NCBI GenBank assembly: GCA_003644265.1
Contig: QNBX01000082.1
Coordinates: 1 to 19,320, forward strand
From: Planctomycetota bacterium
Lineage (GTDB): Bacteria; Planctomycetota; B15-G4
Length of the DNA stretch: 19,320 nt
Direction: 5' to 3'
The notes under the pieces are model-generated. The model was not told the origin of the DNA. It saw only the letters and a program-made list of their open reading frames with translations, and searched no databases. A program made the translations under genes and the position numbers. This document shows, one piece after another, positions 1 to 9,624 of the stretch (its first letter is position 1; the number at the start of each line of letters is the position of its first letter).

Positions 1-36
1 ATGGCGCTGGACGGCGGCAAGCCCTCGAACAACTGA
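1..36 (+). CDS. Possible C-terminal end of an upstream gene (partial)
   Basis: Frame 1 is open from the first base to a TGA at 34-36 and would encode the last 11 residues of a protein (ending GGKPSNN). It starts with ATG by chance of the window cut or as an internal Met. It would converge on the flavin oxidoreductase gene with a 62-bp gap. Nothing about function can be said from so short a piece, and it may not be coding at all. Confidence 0.3.
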   Translation: MALDGGKPSNN

Positions 37-98
37 GCGGCGTCGGCCAGCGGGAGGCGAGCTGCGCTGCGCCTGCGCCGTCAGCACCGCCGCGTGGG

Positions 99-1568
<1,470 letters not shown>

Positions 1569-1607
1569 CGCGTCCGGGCTCGCTCGCCGGGGGCCGCACT
1601 CGGGGTC

Positions 1608-1625
1608 GCGGATCTGCAGATCCGC
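1608..1625. promoter_or_regulatory. Perfect 18-bp palindrome, candidate operator
   Basis: GCGGATCTGCAGATCCGC is a perfect inverted repeat without spacer. It lies 40 bp upstream of the oxidoreductase start (minus) and about 70 bp upstream of the putative -10 box of arginase (plus). That position suits a dimeric repressor or activator controlling one or both divergent genes. No cognate regulator is visible next to it; the only regulator in the window is the TetR gene 13 kb away. Confidence 0.45.
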
Positions 1626-1694
1626 TGAAAGCCAGTCAGGCCTGGGGCGTTGTCAGCCGCGCGCGGGGGAGGCGGCCCTGGCTTGTGATGATGA

Positions 1695-1700
1695 TAGACT
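1695..1700 (+). promoter_or_regulatory. Candidate -10 box (TAGACT) for arginase
   Basis: TAGACT lies 77 bp upstream of the arginase start in the divergent intergenic region. The same hexamer occurs upstream of the pterin synthase gene at 7531-7526 on the minus strand. No convincing -35 box is seen. Support is positional and by recurrence only. Confidence 0.25.
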
Positions 1701-1777
1701 CGGCCTCTCCTGAGGATCCACCTCAGTTCCACCTGCAGGACCTCGCCTCGAGGCCGCGCTGAGCGACTGCGCCTGAC

Positions 1778-2755
1778 ATGTCTTCCCGGTTGCCCACGAC
1801 GCATCGCAGCGTGCGCATGCTCGGCGTGCCCATGGACCTGGGCGCCGGTCGGCGTGGCGTCGACATGGGCCCGTCGGCCGTGCGCTACGCCGGCCTGGGT
1901 CGCGTGGTCCGGGCTCTGGGTCACAGCTTCGAGGACCTGGGCGACATTGGCGTGCCCATCCCCGAGCGGCGTGAGCCGGGCACGGGGCCCAAGTACCTGC
2001 GTGAGATCGTGCGCGCCTGTGAGCGCTTGGCGCCCCGGGTGGAGTCGATCCTCGATCAAGGCGCGTTCCCCGTCGTGGTGGGCGGCGATCACTCCATCGC
2101 GCTGGGCACCGTGACCGGCGTAGCCGAGCACTTCCGCAAACGGGACCAGAAAATCGGCCTGGTCTGGATCGACGCGCACGCGGACATGAACACCGACGTG
2201 ACGTCGCCCTCCGGCAACATCCACGGCATGCCGCTCTCGGCGCTGCTGGGTTACGGCGCCAAAGAGCTGGTGAACATCGGTGGCTTCTCACCCAAGGTCG
2301 ACCCCGAGCGCACGGTCTTGATCGGCATCCGATCGGTGGACGACGACGAGTGCGAGCTGGTCATCCGATCGGGCGTGCACTACTACGAGATGATGAAGAT
2401 CGACGCCGTGGGCATGGGCGCGGTGATCTGCGAGGCCGTCGATCATGTCAGCAAGGGCGCGGCTGGCGTGCACGTCTCGCTGGACGTCGACGGCATCGAC
2501 CCCGAGTACGCCCCCGGCGTGGGCACCCCGGTGCCCGGCGGCATCAACCTGCGCGAGGCCCACCTCATCATGGAGGTGCTGGCCGACTCCGGCATGATGT
2601 GCTCGCTGGAGGTCACCGAGGTGAATCCCATCCTCGACACGGCCAACATCACCGCGCGGCTGGTGTCCGAGCTGATCGGGTCCGCCCTGGGCAAGAAGGT
2701 CATGGGCCCGATGTTTCAGCCCGCCCAGCGCGCCGCGCGCAAGCTGACGCGCTGA
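1778..2755 (+). CDS. rocF: Arginase
   Basis: 325-aa member of the ureohydrolase family. It hydrolyses L-arginine to L-ornithine and urea with a binuclear Mn2+ centre in the cytosol. All metal ligands are visible: H105 in GGDHS, D132, H134 and D136 in DAHAD, and D236 and D238 in SLDVDGID. The SGNIHG loop at 146-150 with H149, and E281 in the EVTEVNP segment, match the arginase substrate site rather than agmatinase. Start: ATG 1778 gives about 13 residues before the conserved MLGVPMDLG; ATG 1817 (codon 14) is an alternative. It is followed 119 bp later by an acidic-amino-acid symporter on the same strand. The pair could serve arginine/ornithine/glutamate nitrogen metabolism, but co-transcription is not shown. 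Confidence 0.94.
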   Translation: MSSRLPTTHRSVRMLGVPMDLGAGRRGVDMGPSAVRYAGLGRVVRALGHSFEDLGDIGVPIPERREPGTGPKYLREIVRACERLAPRVESILDQGAFPVVVGGDHSIALGTVTGVAEHFRKRDQKIGLVWIDAHADMNTDVTSPSGNIHGMPLSALLGYGAKELVNIGGFSPKVDPERTVLIGIRSVDDDECELVIRSGVHYYEMMKIDAVGMGAVICEAVDHVSKGAAGVHVSLDVDGIDPEYAPGVGTPVPGGINLREAHLIMEVLADSGMMCSLEVTEVNPILDTANITARLVSELIGSALGKKVMGPMFQPAQRAARKLTR

Positions 2756-2777
2756 CGCAAGAGCGCGGCGCACGCTC

Positions 2778-2809
2778 GCCGGCGCGCGTGGCCGGCGCGC
2801 GTGGCCGGC
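2778..2809. repeat. Short GC-only tandem repeat (13-bp unit, about 2.5 copies)
   Basis: GCCGGCGCGCGTG occurs at 2778-2790 and again at 2791-2803, followed by a partial GCCGGC at 2804-2809. It sits just after the arginase stop and is probably slippage-derived. No function is claimed. Confidence 0.5.
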
Positions 2810-2821
2810 TGTGTGGACGGG

Positions 2822-2867
2822 CGCCCGGGGCCCGGGCGTGGGATCGACGCGGTGCCCCCGGTACCCT
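2822..2867 (+). promoter_or_regulatory. Candidate promoter region of the symporter gene
   Basis: An odd-centred palindrome (CGCCCGGG, one base, CCCGGGCG; 2822-2838) is followed by a -10-like TACCCT at 2862-2867, only 7 nt before ATG 2875. If this box is used, the transcript would begin at or next to the start codon, i.e. leaderless. No Shine-Dalgarno sequence precedes the ATG (the sequence is CTGTCGGCC), which fits. No clear -35 element is visible. Read-through from arginase is the alternative. Confidence 0.28.
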
Positions 2868-2874
2868 GTCGGCC

Positions 2875-4428
<1,554 letters not shown>

Positions 4429-4554
4429 CGCCGGCACCGCGCCGGCCCGTTGTCCGGGTGCCGGCTGGCAGCAGGTGCGGGCCAGGATCCGAGCGCGGCA
4501 CGGGGTCGAGTCGACCGGCTCCGGTTTCGGGCCGGGCGCTGCCGACGTCGCGGC

Positions 4555-4968
4555 TCAGGTCTGTCCCCAGCGGAAGCTGACCGGCAGCTCGATGTCGGGG
4601 TGCAGGCTGGCGTGCACCGGGCAGGCCAGCGCCGCGGCCTCGAGCGCCGCGCGCAGCCTGGCATCGGGTTCGGCCGGCACCTGGATCTCGACGCTCAGGC
4701 GCCCGATGCGACGCACGGGCTCGGACCGCATCTCCTTGGTCACGGTGACGCGCATGTCGTCCAGGTTCAGCTTGTGTCGCGCCGCCACGATGCCCATCAG
4801 CGTGGCCATGCAGCTGCCCAGCGCCGCGGCCACCAGATCGGTGGGGGAGAAGCACTCGCCCTTGCCGTGATTGTCCATGGGGGCGTCGGTGAGCACGCTC
4901 GCGCCGGACGGGGCGTGGTGCGCCTCGCAGCGCAGATCGCCGGCATAGCGGATGTCGATACGGACCAT
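4555..4968 (-). CDS. OsmC-family peroxide reductase
   Basis: 137-aa OsmC/Ohr-fold protein. The family reduces organic or inorganic peroxides with two cysteines. C53 lies in the ALGSCMATLMG helix and C116 in ALACPVHASL, the paired positions of the redox cysteines, with the upstream SPTDLVAAALG signature. It resembles the YhfA/OsmC-like branch rather than classical Ohr. Start ATG 4968 (MVRIDIRY) fits the family N-terminus; longer frames upstream run through the divergent rarA gene. It diverges from rarA across 55 bp, so their promoters must overlap or abut. The physiological substrate is not evident. Confidence 0.9.
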   Translation of the reverse strand: MVRIDIRYAGDLRCEAHHAPSGASVLTDAPMDNHGKGECFSPTDLVAAALGSCMATLMGIVAARHKLNLDDMRVTVTKEMRSEPVRRIGRLSVEIQVPAEPDARLRAALEAAALACPVHASLHPDIELPVSFRWGQT

Positions 4969-5023
4969 GGTGGCCTCCAGGGGGGAGCCCGCTATCCTGG
5001 ACTCCTCGCAGTGGAAATCCAGT
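4969..5023. promoter_or_regulatory. Divergent promoter region, OsmC gene / rarA
   Basis: Only 55 bp separate the two divergent starts. On the plus strand TATCCT (4993-4998) is a -10-like box 25 bp before the rarA ATG. A small CTGGA...TCCAG inverted repeat lies between it and the ATG. No -35 consensus is visible. The shortness of the gap is certain; the specific elements are tentative. Confidence 0.3.
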
Positions 5024-6418
5024 ATGGCGAGGCACTCCTCACAACCTGATCTGTTTGCCGACGGGGGCCGCCGCGCCGCCGCGGGCCGGGCGCCCCTGGC
5101 CGAGCGCATGCGGCCCACGTCGCTCGATGAGTTCGTGGACGACGCCGACCTGCTGGCCCCTGGCAGCGTGCTGCGCGCCGAGCTGGCCGCCGGGCGCCTG
5201 CCGTCCTTGATCCTGTGGGGGCCCCCGGGCTGCGGCAAGACCACCCTGGCGCGGCTGCTGGCTGTCGAGGCCAAGCACGAGCTGACGGCTCTCTCGGCCG
5301 TGTCGAGCGGCGTGGCCGACCTGCGCGCCGCGGTGCTGGAGGCCGAGGTGCGCCTGGGAGCCACGGGGCGCCCCACGGCGCTCTTCGTGGACGAGGTGCA
5401 CCGCCTCGACCGGCGTCAGCAGGACGCGCTGCTGCACGCCGTGGAGGATGGGCGCGTGGCGTTGCTGGGCGCCAGCACCGAGAACCCTGGCTTCCACGTC
5501 ACGGCGGCCCTGCGCAGCCGCAGCCGCGTGCTGGCCCTGCCGGCCCTGGGCGCCGAGGGCGCAGCCAGCCTGGCCCAGCGCGCGCTGGACGAGCCGGGCC
5601 GTGGTCTGGGTCAGCTCAAGCTGTCGCTGGCCGAAGGCGCGCTGGAGCGGCTCGTGCTCTGCGCCGCGGGCGATGGCCGGCGCCTGCTGAACGTGCTCGA
5701 ACAGGCCGCGCGGTTGGCGCACGCAGAGGGCCTCACGCAGCTGCAGGCTGAGCACGTGGTGGCGGCGGCGGGTCGCGCGATCCCGGTGCACGACCGCGCC
5801 GGGGACGGCCACTTCGATCTGCTCTCGGCCCTGCACAAGTCGCTGCGCGGCTGCGACCCCGATGCGGCGGCCTACTACGTACAGCGCCTGCTGGTGGCCG
5901 GTGAAGACCCGCGCGTGGTGGCCCGCCGGCTGGTGCGCATGGCCAGCGAGGACGTGGGCCTGGCGGACCCGCGCGCCCTGGGCGTGGCGCTCGACGCCCT
6001 GCGCGCGGTGGAGTTCCTGGGCCTGCCGGAGGGCGACGTCGCGCTGGTTCAAGCCGCCATCTACCTGGCCCTGGCGCCCCGCAGCGACGCGGTCTATCGC
6101 GCCAGCGGAGCCGCAAAGGCAGCGGCGCAGGAGCACGGCGCCTTGCCCGTGCCCGCCGCGCTGCGCAACGCGCCCACCGATGTGCACCGCGCCCAGGGCT
6201 TCGGCCGCTACATCAACCCGCACGCCACGGCCGAGGGCGTGGCCGGCACCCAACACCTGCCGGACGCCTTGGCAAATCGCCGCTTCTACAGCCCTGGCGA
6301 GCGCGGCGTGGAGGTCGAGCTCGGGCGCCGCCTGGCAGAGTTCAAGCGACGCCGGGAGCGGGCCCGCGCAGCTGGTCCGGAAGCATCTGAAGCAGGCTCC
6401 GGAGCGCCGCCCGACTGA
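5024..6418 (+). CDS. rarA: Replication-associated recombination protein A (RarA/MgsA AAA+ ATPase)
   Basis: 464-aa AAA+ ATPase of the RarA/Mgs1/WRNIP1 family, acting at stalled or collapsed replication forks and related to clamp-loader subunits. Visible: PLAERMRP near 24-31; Walker A GPPGCGKTT at 66-74 (K72); Walker B FVDEVHR at 121-127; sensor region GASTENP followed by a SRSRV segment; and the C-terminal tetramerisation region with SALHKSLRGCDPDAAAYY and MASEDVGLADP. Residues 7-11 are QPDLF, which fits the QxxLF beta-clamp-binding consensus. ATG 5024 was chosen because it immediately precedes that conserved N-terminal peptide; an in-frame start at 4952 would run into the OsmC gene. Length is normal. 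The last 77 bp overlap the 3' end of the convergent pcp gene. Confidence 0.95.
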   Translation: MARHSSQPDLFADGGRRAAAGRAPLAERMRPTSLDEFVDDADLLAPGSVLRAELAAGRLPSLILWGPPGCGKTTLARLLAVEAKHELTALSAVSSGVADLRAAVLEAEVRLGATGRPTALFVDEVHRLDRRQQDALLHAVEDGRVALLGASTENPGFHVTAALRSRSRVLALPALGAEGAASLAQRALDEPGRGLGQLKLSLAEGALERLVLCAAGDGRRLLNVLEQAARLAHAEGLTQLQAEHVVAAAGRAIPVHDRAGDGHFDLLSALHKSLRGCDPDAAAYYVQRLLVAGEDPRVVARRLVRMASEDVGLADPRALGVALDALRAVEFLGLPEGDVALVQAAIYLALAPRSDAVYRASGAAKAAAQEHGALPVPAALRNAPTDVHRAQGFGRYINPHATAEGVAGTQHLPDALANRRFYSPGERGVEVELGRRLAEFKRRRERARAAGPEASEAGSGAPPD

Positions 6419-6986
6419 GCTCGTGCGAGAGGCAGGGCTCGCCGCGGTCGCGCCGCAGGGCCTGCTCCGGCAGCAGCGGCACGTGCACAAACAGCGCCGG
6501 CAGCTCCGGCCGCGTCAGCAGCAGCTCGTACAGCAGCGCGTTGCAGAGAAACGTGCCCGCGTCCTGTGAGAGCCGCACCGGATGCCCGGAGCGCGCCAAC
6601 ACGTCGCTCAACCTGGCCGCCGGCAGGCTGGCCTCCAGCCGCTCGGGGCCGCCGGGGTGCAGGGGCTGATCGACGCCCGACAAGCCCGCGTTGTCGACGA
6701 GGTCCCCGTAGGCCAGCCGGTTCACGGCCACGCCCTCCAAGCAGATCTCGGGGCGCCCGCTGGCCTGGCCCACGGCGATCACGGCCGCCGGGGCATGACG
6801 CGCCAGGGCCGCATCGAGCGCCGGCCGCAGCTCGGCGTGCGCGACCGGCAGCCGCTCGCAGGCACAGCGCAGGCCGGGCACGTGGTCGGCGTCCTGCGCC
6901 AGCTCACGCACCAGCTCCCAGGACGGGTTGACGGGTTCTCCAGCAAAGGGCGCAAAGCCCGTGAGCAGCACGCGCGCGCGGCTCAC
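6342..6986 (-). CDS. pcp: Pyroglutamyl-peptidase I
   Basis: 214-aa cytosolic cysteine peptidase of family C15. It removes N-terminal pyroglutamate from peptides. The triad is visible: E84 in GRPEICLEGVAVN, C148 in DAGTFLCNALLY and H168 in FVHVPLLP, at nearly the same numbering as the Bacillus enzyme. The N-terminal LLTGFAPFAGEPVNPSWE is the family signature. Length is typical. The start overlaps the stop of the pterin synthase gene in an ATGA arrangement (6983-6986), so translation is probably coupled. Its 3' end overlaps rarA. The final His-Val-Pro context lacks the usual Tyr (HVPL rather than HVPY). Confidence 0.93.
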   Translation of the reverse strand: MSRARVLLTGFAPFAGEPVNPSWELVRELAQDADHVPGLRCACERLPVAHAELRPALDAALARHAPAAVIAVGQASGRPEICLEGVAVNRLAYGDLVDNAGLSGVDQPLHPGGPERLEASLPAARLSDVLARSGHPVRLSQDAGTFLCNALLYELLLTRPELPALFVHVPLLPEQALRRDRGEPCLSHELSRAALRSLLQMLPDQLRGPAPGVA

Positions 6987-7480
6987 GATTCGTGCGCATA
7001 GTGGTACACGCCCCGCTGCCCGTGGGTCTCTTCCACCGAACAGCGCAACGAGTGTACTTGCAGCTGCGGGAAGCGCTGCCCCAGGCGTCGGTTCAGCTCG
7101 CGACCCAGCCAGGTGGCCAGGTTCTCGGCGCTGACGTTGTTCATCGGCATGATGATCACGTCGGGGTCGGGTGCGCGGTAGAGGCGCTCGCGATAGCGCA
7201 CCTCGGTGTTGCCGTCGCCCAGCCGTACAGCCGTCAGCTCGGCGTGCTCCCCCGGTACCAGCCAGTGCTCGTCGAGCTCATCCACGAGTTCGCGGATGAC
7301 AGGCTTGACCGACTTGAAGTCGATCACCAGGCCATGCTTGGAGAGCGCGCCGTCGATCTCCACCGCCACGCGATAGTTGTGCCCGTGCAGCCGCTCCGCC
7401 GTCCCGTCCGGGAAGATCAGGAAGTGGGCCGCAGAGAACTTGAAGGCCTGCTTCTGCAGCTCGATGGACCAGCGTTCCAT
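6983..7480 (-). CDS. 6-pyruvoyltetrahydropterin synthase-like enzyme, PTPS-III type (predicted folate FolB bypass)
   Basis: 165-aa zinc enzyme of the PTPS/QueD T-fold. Zinc ligands H19 (FSAAHF), H32 and H34 (LHGHNY) are present. Where QueD and true PTPS carry the catalytic Cys (C-x-x-x-H-G-H) this protein has Ala, and instead shows E29 in E-R-L-H-G-H. The E-x-x-H-G-H pattern is that of PTPS-III, reported to make 6-hydroxymethyl-dihydropterin from dihydroneopterin triphosphate and so replace dihydroneopterin aldolase (FolB) in folate synthesis; planctomycetes are among the known holders. Other landmarks are VIDFKSVK at 52-59, NVSAENLATWL at 115-125 and SVEETHG near 148-154. It is first gene of an operon with pcp (4-bp overlap). 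A GGAGG lies 11 nt before the ATG. Archaeosine/queuosine QueD is the less likely alternative because of the missing Cys. Confidence 0.88.
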   Translation of the reverse strand: MERWSIELQKQAFKFSAAHFLIFPDGTAERLHGHNYRVAVEIDGALSKHGLVIDFKSVKPVIRELVDELDEHWLVPGEHAELTAVRLGDGNTEVRYRERLYRAPDPDVIIMPMNNVSAENLATWLGRELNRRLGQRFPQLQVHSLRCSVEETHGQRGVYHYAHES

Positions 7481-7525
7481 GGGGCGCGGGGCCTCCGTAA
7501 ACAGGGGAGCGAATCAGAGCGACGC

Positions 7526-7531
7526 AGTCTA
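7526..7531 (-). promoter_or_regulatory. Candidate -10 box (TAGACT) of the pterin synthase-pcp operon
   Basis: TAGACT on the minus strand ends 45 nt upstream of the ATG at 7480. It is the same hexamer as upstream of arginase. No matching -35 box is seen. Confidence 0.28.
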
Positions 7532-7689
7532 GCAGCCTGGGGCGTCAGTCATTCCGCGCGCAGATCGCGTCAGATTTGCGCTGCTTCCCGGGCCCGGGCG
7601 CGCGCCAGGCGCACAGCTTCGGTCACAAGTCAGCGGCCCCCGCGGGCCGATGAGAGACCCCTGGCGATTTCGCCTCGATGGAGAGTCCC

Positions 7690-9012
7690 ATGGCATCGTT
7701 CTCCGACGACGACCTGCGCGACGGCGTCACCGACCAGCCCCTGCCCCCGCCGCCCGCGGCCACGCCTACGCCTACGCCCAGCGAGCCGCCCGCGCAGGTG
7801 AGCCAGCCCCCGCAGGCCGAGGCGCCCGCGCCCGAGGCGAAGTTGGATCAGGACGACCGCTGCTACACGGTGGGCGGCAACAAGGTCTCCATCCTCGACC
7901 TGCTGCGCCTCTTCAGCGAGGGCGAGCATCAGGAGGGCGGCATGTCGCGGCTGGCCGACCTGCACCTCAAGGTGGGTCATCAGGCGCGCTATCGCCACGA
8001 CGGCAGGCTGGTGCCGTTGCAGGGCGCCGACAACATCAGCGCCGAGGTGGCGCAACGCCTGGTCTATCCGCTCATGCGCCAGGACCAGATCGAAAAGCTC
8101 GAGCAGGACCCGCCCATCGACATCGACGCGGGCTACCACCACGACGGCATGAAGATGGACTTCCGCATCAACGTGTTCCACGACCGGGACGGTCTGGCCA
8201 TGGTGGTGCGCGCTTTGCCGCGGCAGGTTCCCGCCACTACGGACCTGGGCTTTCCGGATCACGAGGTGGTCGAGCAGATCCTGCGCCTGAGGCAGGGGCT
8301 GGTGGTGGTCACCGGCATCACGGGCTCGGGCAAGTCGACCACCATCGCGTCGCTGCTGTCGGAGCTGAACCGGCGCTCGCAGCTGCGCGTGATCACGCTC
8401 GAAGACCCGGTGGAGTACGTGCTCAAGGCGGATCAGTGCCTGGTCTCCCAGCGTGAGGTGGGGCGCAACTGCGCCACCTTCTCGGGCGGACTGCGCTCGG
8501 CGCTGCGCGAGGACCCGGACGTCATCTTCCTGGGTGAGATCCGCGACACCGAGACCGCCAACCTGGCGCTCAGCGCGGCCGAGACCGGCCACCTGGTGTT
8601 CACCACGCTGCATACGCGCGACGCCAAGGGCGTGGTGACGCGCATCGTCGATCTGTTCCCCGCCGAGCGCAGCAAGGAGGTCATGTCGCAGCTCAGCTTC
8701 AGCCTCTCGTTCGTCATCGCGCAGAAGCTGCTGCCGCGCAAGGATGGCGTGGGGCGCGCAGCCTCCTTCGAGGTCATGCGCAACGTGTCGGCCATCTCGA
8801 ACCTGATCCGCACGGGGGCCTGGCACCAGATCTACGCCACCATGCAGCTCTCGGCCAAGGACCGCATGATCACCATGGAGCGGCACCTGCAGGACCAGGT
8901 GGCCGCGGGCTTGATCTCGCTGGACACGGCGCTGCAGTACGCCAACGACCCGGCTCAACTGCAGAGCGGCAAGGCGGGCGCGGCGGTGGCGGCGCGGCGG
9001 CCCAAGATCTGA
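7690..9012 (+). CDS. pilT: PilT-family type IV pilus retraction ATPase
   Basis: 440-aa cytosolic hexameric ATPase of the PilT/PilU branch of the secretion ATPase superfamily. It powers pilus retraction and twitching. Visible: a Pro/Ala-rich linker at about 15-55; a PAS-like N-terminal domain (LADLHLKVG onward); Walker A GITGSGKST at 209-217; Asp box ITLEDPVEY; Walker B and following motif IFLGEIRDTETA; His box HLVFTTLHT; and the C-terminal AISNLIRTG, a variant of the PilT AIRNLIR motif. ATG 7690 is preferred because GGAGAG lies 4 nt before it; the in-frame ATG 7678 lacks a ribosome binding site and adds four residues. The N-terminal tail makes it longer than the usual 340-380 aa. No other pilus gene lies in the window, so it stands alone here. 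Confidence 0.92.
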   Translation: MASFSDDDLRDGVTDQPLPPPPAATPTPTPSEPPAQVSQPPQAEAPAPEAKLDQDDRCYTVGGNKVSILDLLRLFSEGEHQEGGMSRLADLHLKVGHQARYRHDGRLVPLQGADNISAEVAQRLVYPLMRQDQIEKLEQDPPIDIDAGYHHDGMKMDFRINVFHDRDGLAMVVRALPRQVPATTDLGFPDHEVVEQILRLRQGLVVVTGITGSGKSTTIASLLSELNRRSQLRVITLEDPVEYVLKADQCLVSQREVGRNCATFSGGLRSALREDPDVIFLGEIRDTETANLALSAAETGHLVFTTLHTRDAKGVVTRIVDLFPAERSKEVMSQLSFSLSFVIAQKLLPRKDGVGRAASFEVMRNVSAISNLIRTGAWHQIYATMQLSAKDRMITMERHLQDQVAAGLISLDTALQYANDPAQLQSGKAGAAVAARRPKI

Positions 9013-9026
9013 TGCGCTGAGACCGG

Positions 9027-9050
9027 GCTCCCGGCAACGGCCGGGGGAGC
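9027..9050 (+). terminator. Hairpin downstream of pilT, terminator-like
   Basis: GCTCCCGGC (9027-9035) pairs with GCCGGGGGAGC (9040-9050) across a 4-nt loop with a 2-nt bulge. It starts 14 bp after the pilT stop. There is no U-tract, so it would be an atypical intrinsic terminator or a 3' stabiliser. Confidence 0.4.
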
Positions 9051-9183
9051 GGGCCCACGCCTCGTGCCCGGGGTGCCGATGGCACGGCGGGGGGCCGATG
9101 GCTCGGCACGCCGTGCGCGGGTGCTCGCGTGACGCTGCGTGCTGGGCAAGGCCCAGTGGGTGCTGCGAGACACGGCGCGTGTG

Positions 9184-9219
9184 CTCGCGAGAGTTGCGTG
9201 TACTCGCGAGAGTTGCGTG
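9184..9219. repeat. Tandem repeat CTCGCGAGAGTTGCGTG, two copies, period 19
   Basis: The 17-bp unit occurs at 9184-9200 and 9203-9219, and each copy starts with the palindrome CTCGCGAG. A diverged third relative (CTCGCGTGACGCTGCGTG) lies at about 9124-9141. Spacing and copy number do not fit CRISPR. It could be a binding-site pair or neutral expansion. Confidence 0.6.
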
Positions 9220-9403
9220 CATGCGCGCCTCTGTGTGTCCCGTGTCAGGGGGCATGCCGCTGTCGTGAGCGCCGCTGACGGCCGCTCCGGGCTGCGCTGA
9301 CGGGCGCGGAATCACGCCCGCGGGGCAGAGCCGTACAAGAAAACCGGCGCCTCGGCGTTCACACTCTGGTGCGGCGCGCGTCCTTTCTTCCAACCGGCCC
9401 CAG

Positions 9404-9583
9404 ATGGGCATGACCGAGATCGCCACGACAGCCTGCGATGACATCACGCGTGCGATGCGCGGCGACCGCGCGGCCTTTGGCCGCCTGGTCACTGCCCATC
9501 ACGGGGCGGCCCTGGCCCTGGCGCCAAGCAGCTCGACCCTGGCGCAGCTGGGCCGGGCCCTGCTGCGCACGCCGCCTCGCTGA
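9404..9583 (+). pseudogene. Short ORF resembling the start of an ECF sigma factor (probable truncated remnant)
   Basis: 59 codons. Residues about 15-40 (AMRGDRAAFGRLVTAHHGAAL) closely resemble sigma region 2.1 at the start of ECF sigma factors, where R-G-D-x-x-A-F-x-x-L-V is typical. The remaining 18 codons match nothing expected for region 2, and a TGA follows. No later piece of region 2 or 4 is found downstream in any frame before the next gene. It may be a decayed sigma gene or a short protein. ATG 9410 is an alternative start. It lies 41 bp upstream of the 368-aa unknown gene on the same strand. Confidence 0.45.
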
Positions 9584-9624
9584 ACGCGGCCACACACGAC
9601 TACGAAACCCACAGGAGTCTGACC

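Larger units (their letters stand above)
9013..9403. other. Non-coding stretch between pilT and a short sigma-like ORF
   Basis: 391 bp without a credible gene. It holds a terminator-like hairpin right after pilT, a 19-bp-period tandem repeat at 9184-9219 with a diverged relative near 9121-9141, and GT-rich sequence. Near 9340-9360 there is an AGAAAACCGG ... CGGCGTTCAC pattern that could be an ECF-type promoter for the following ORF. The region could also be the decayed remainder of a gene. Confidence 0.5.

Noticed and set aside
2350..2874. Open frame extending the symporter 175 codons upstream
   Set aside because: It overlaps the arginase gene almost completely, lacks any family similarity, and TM1 begins right after ATG 2875.
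9184..9219. Possible CRISPR array
   Set aside because: Only two 17-bp copies with a 2-bp gap, no spacers and no cas genes.
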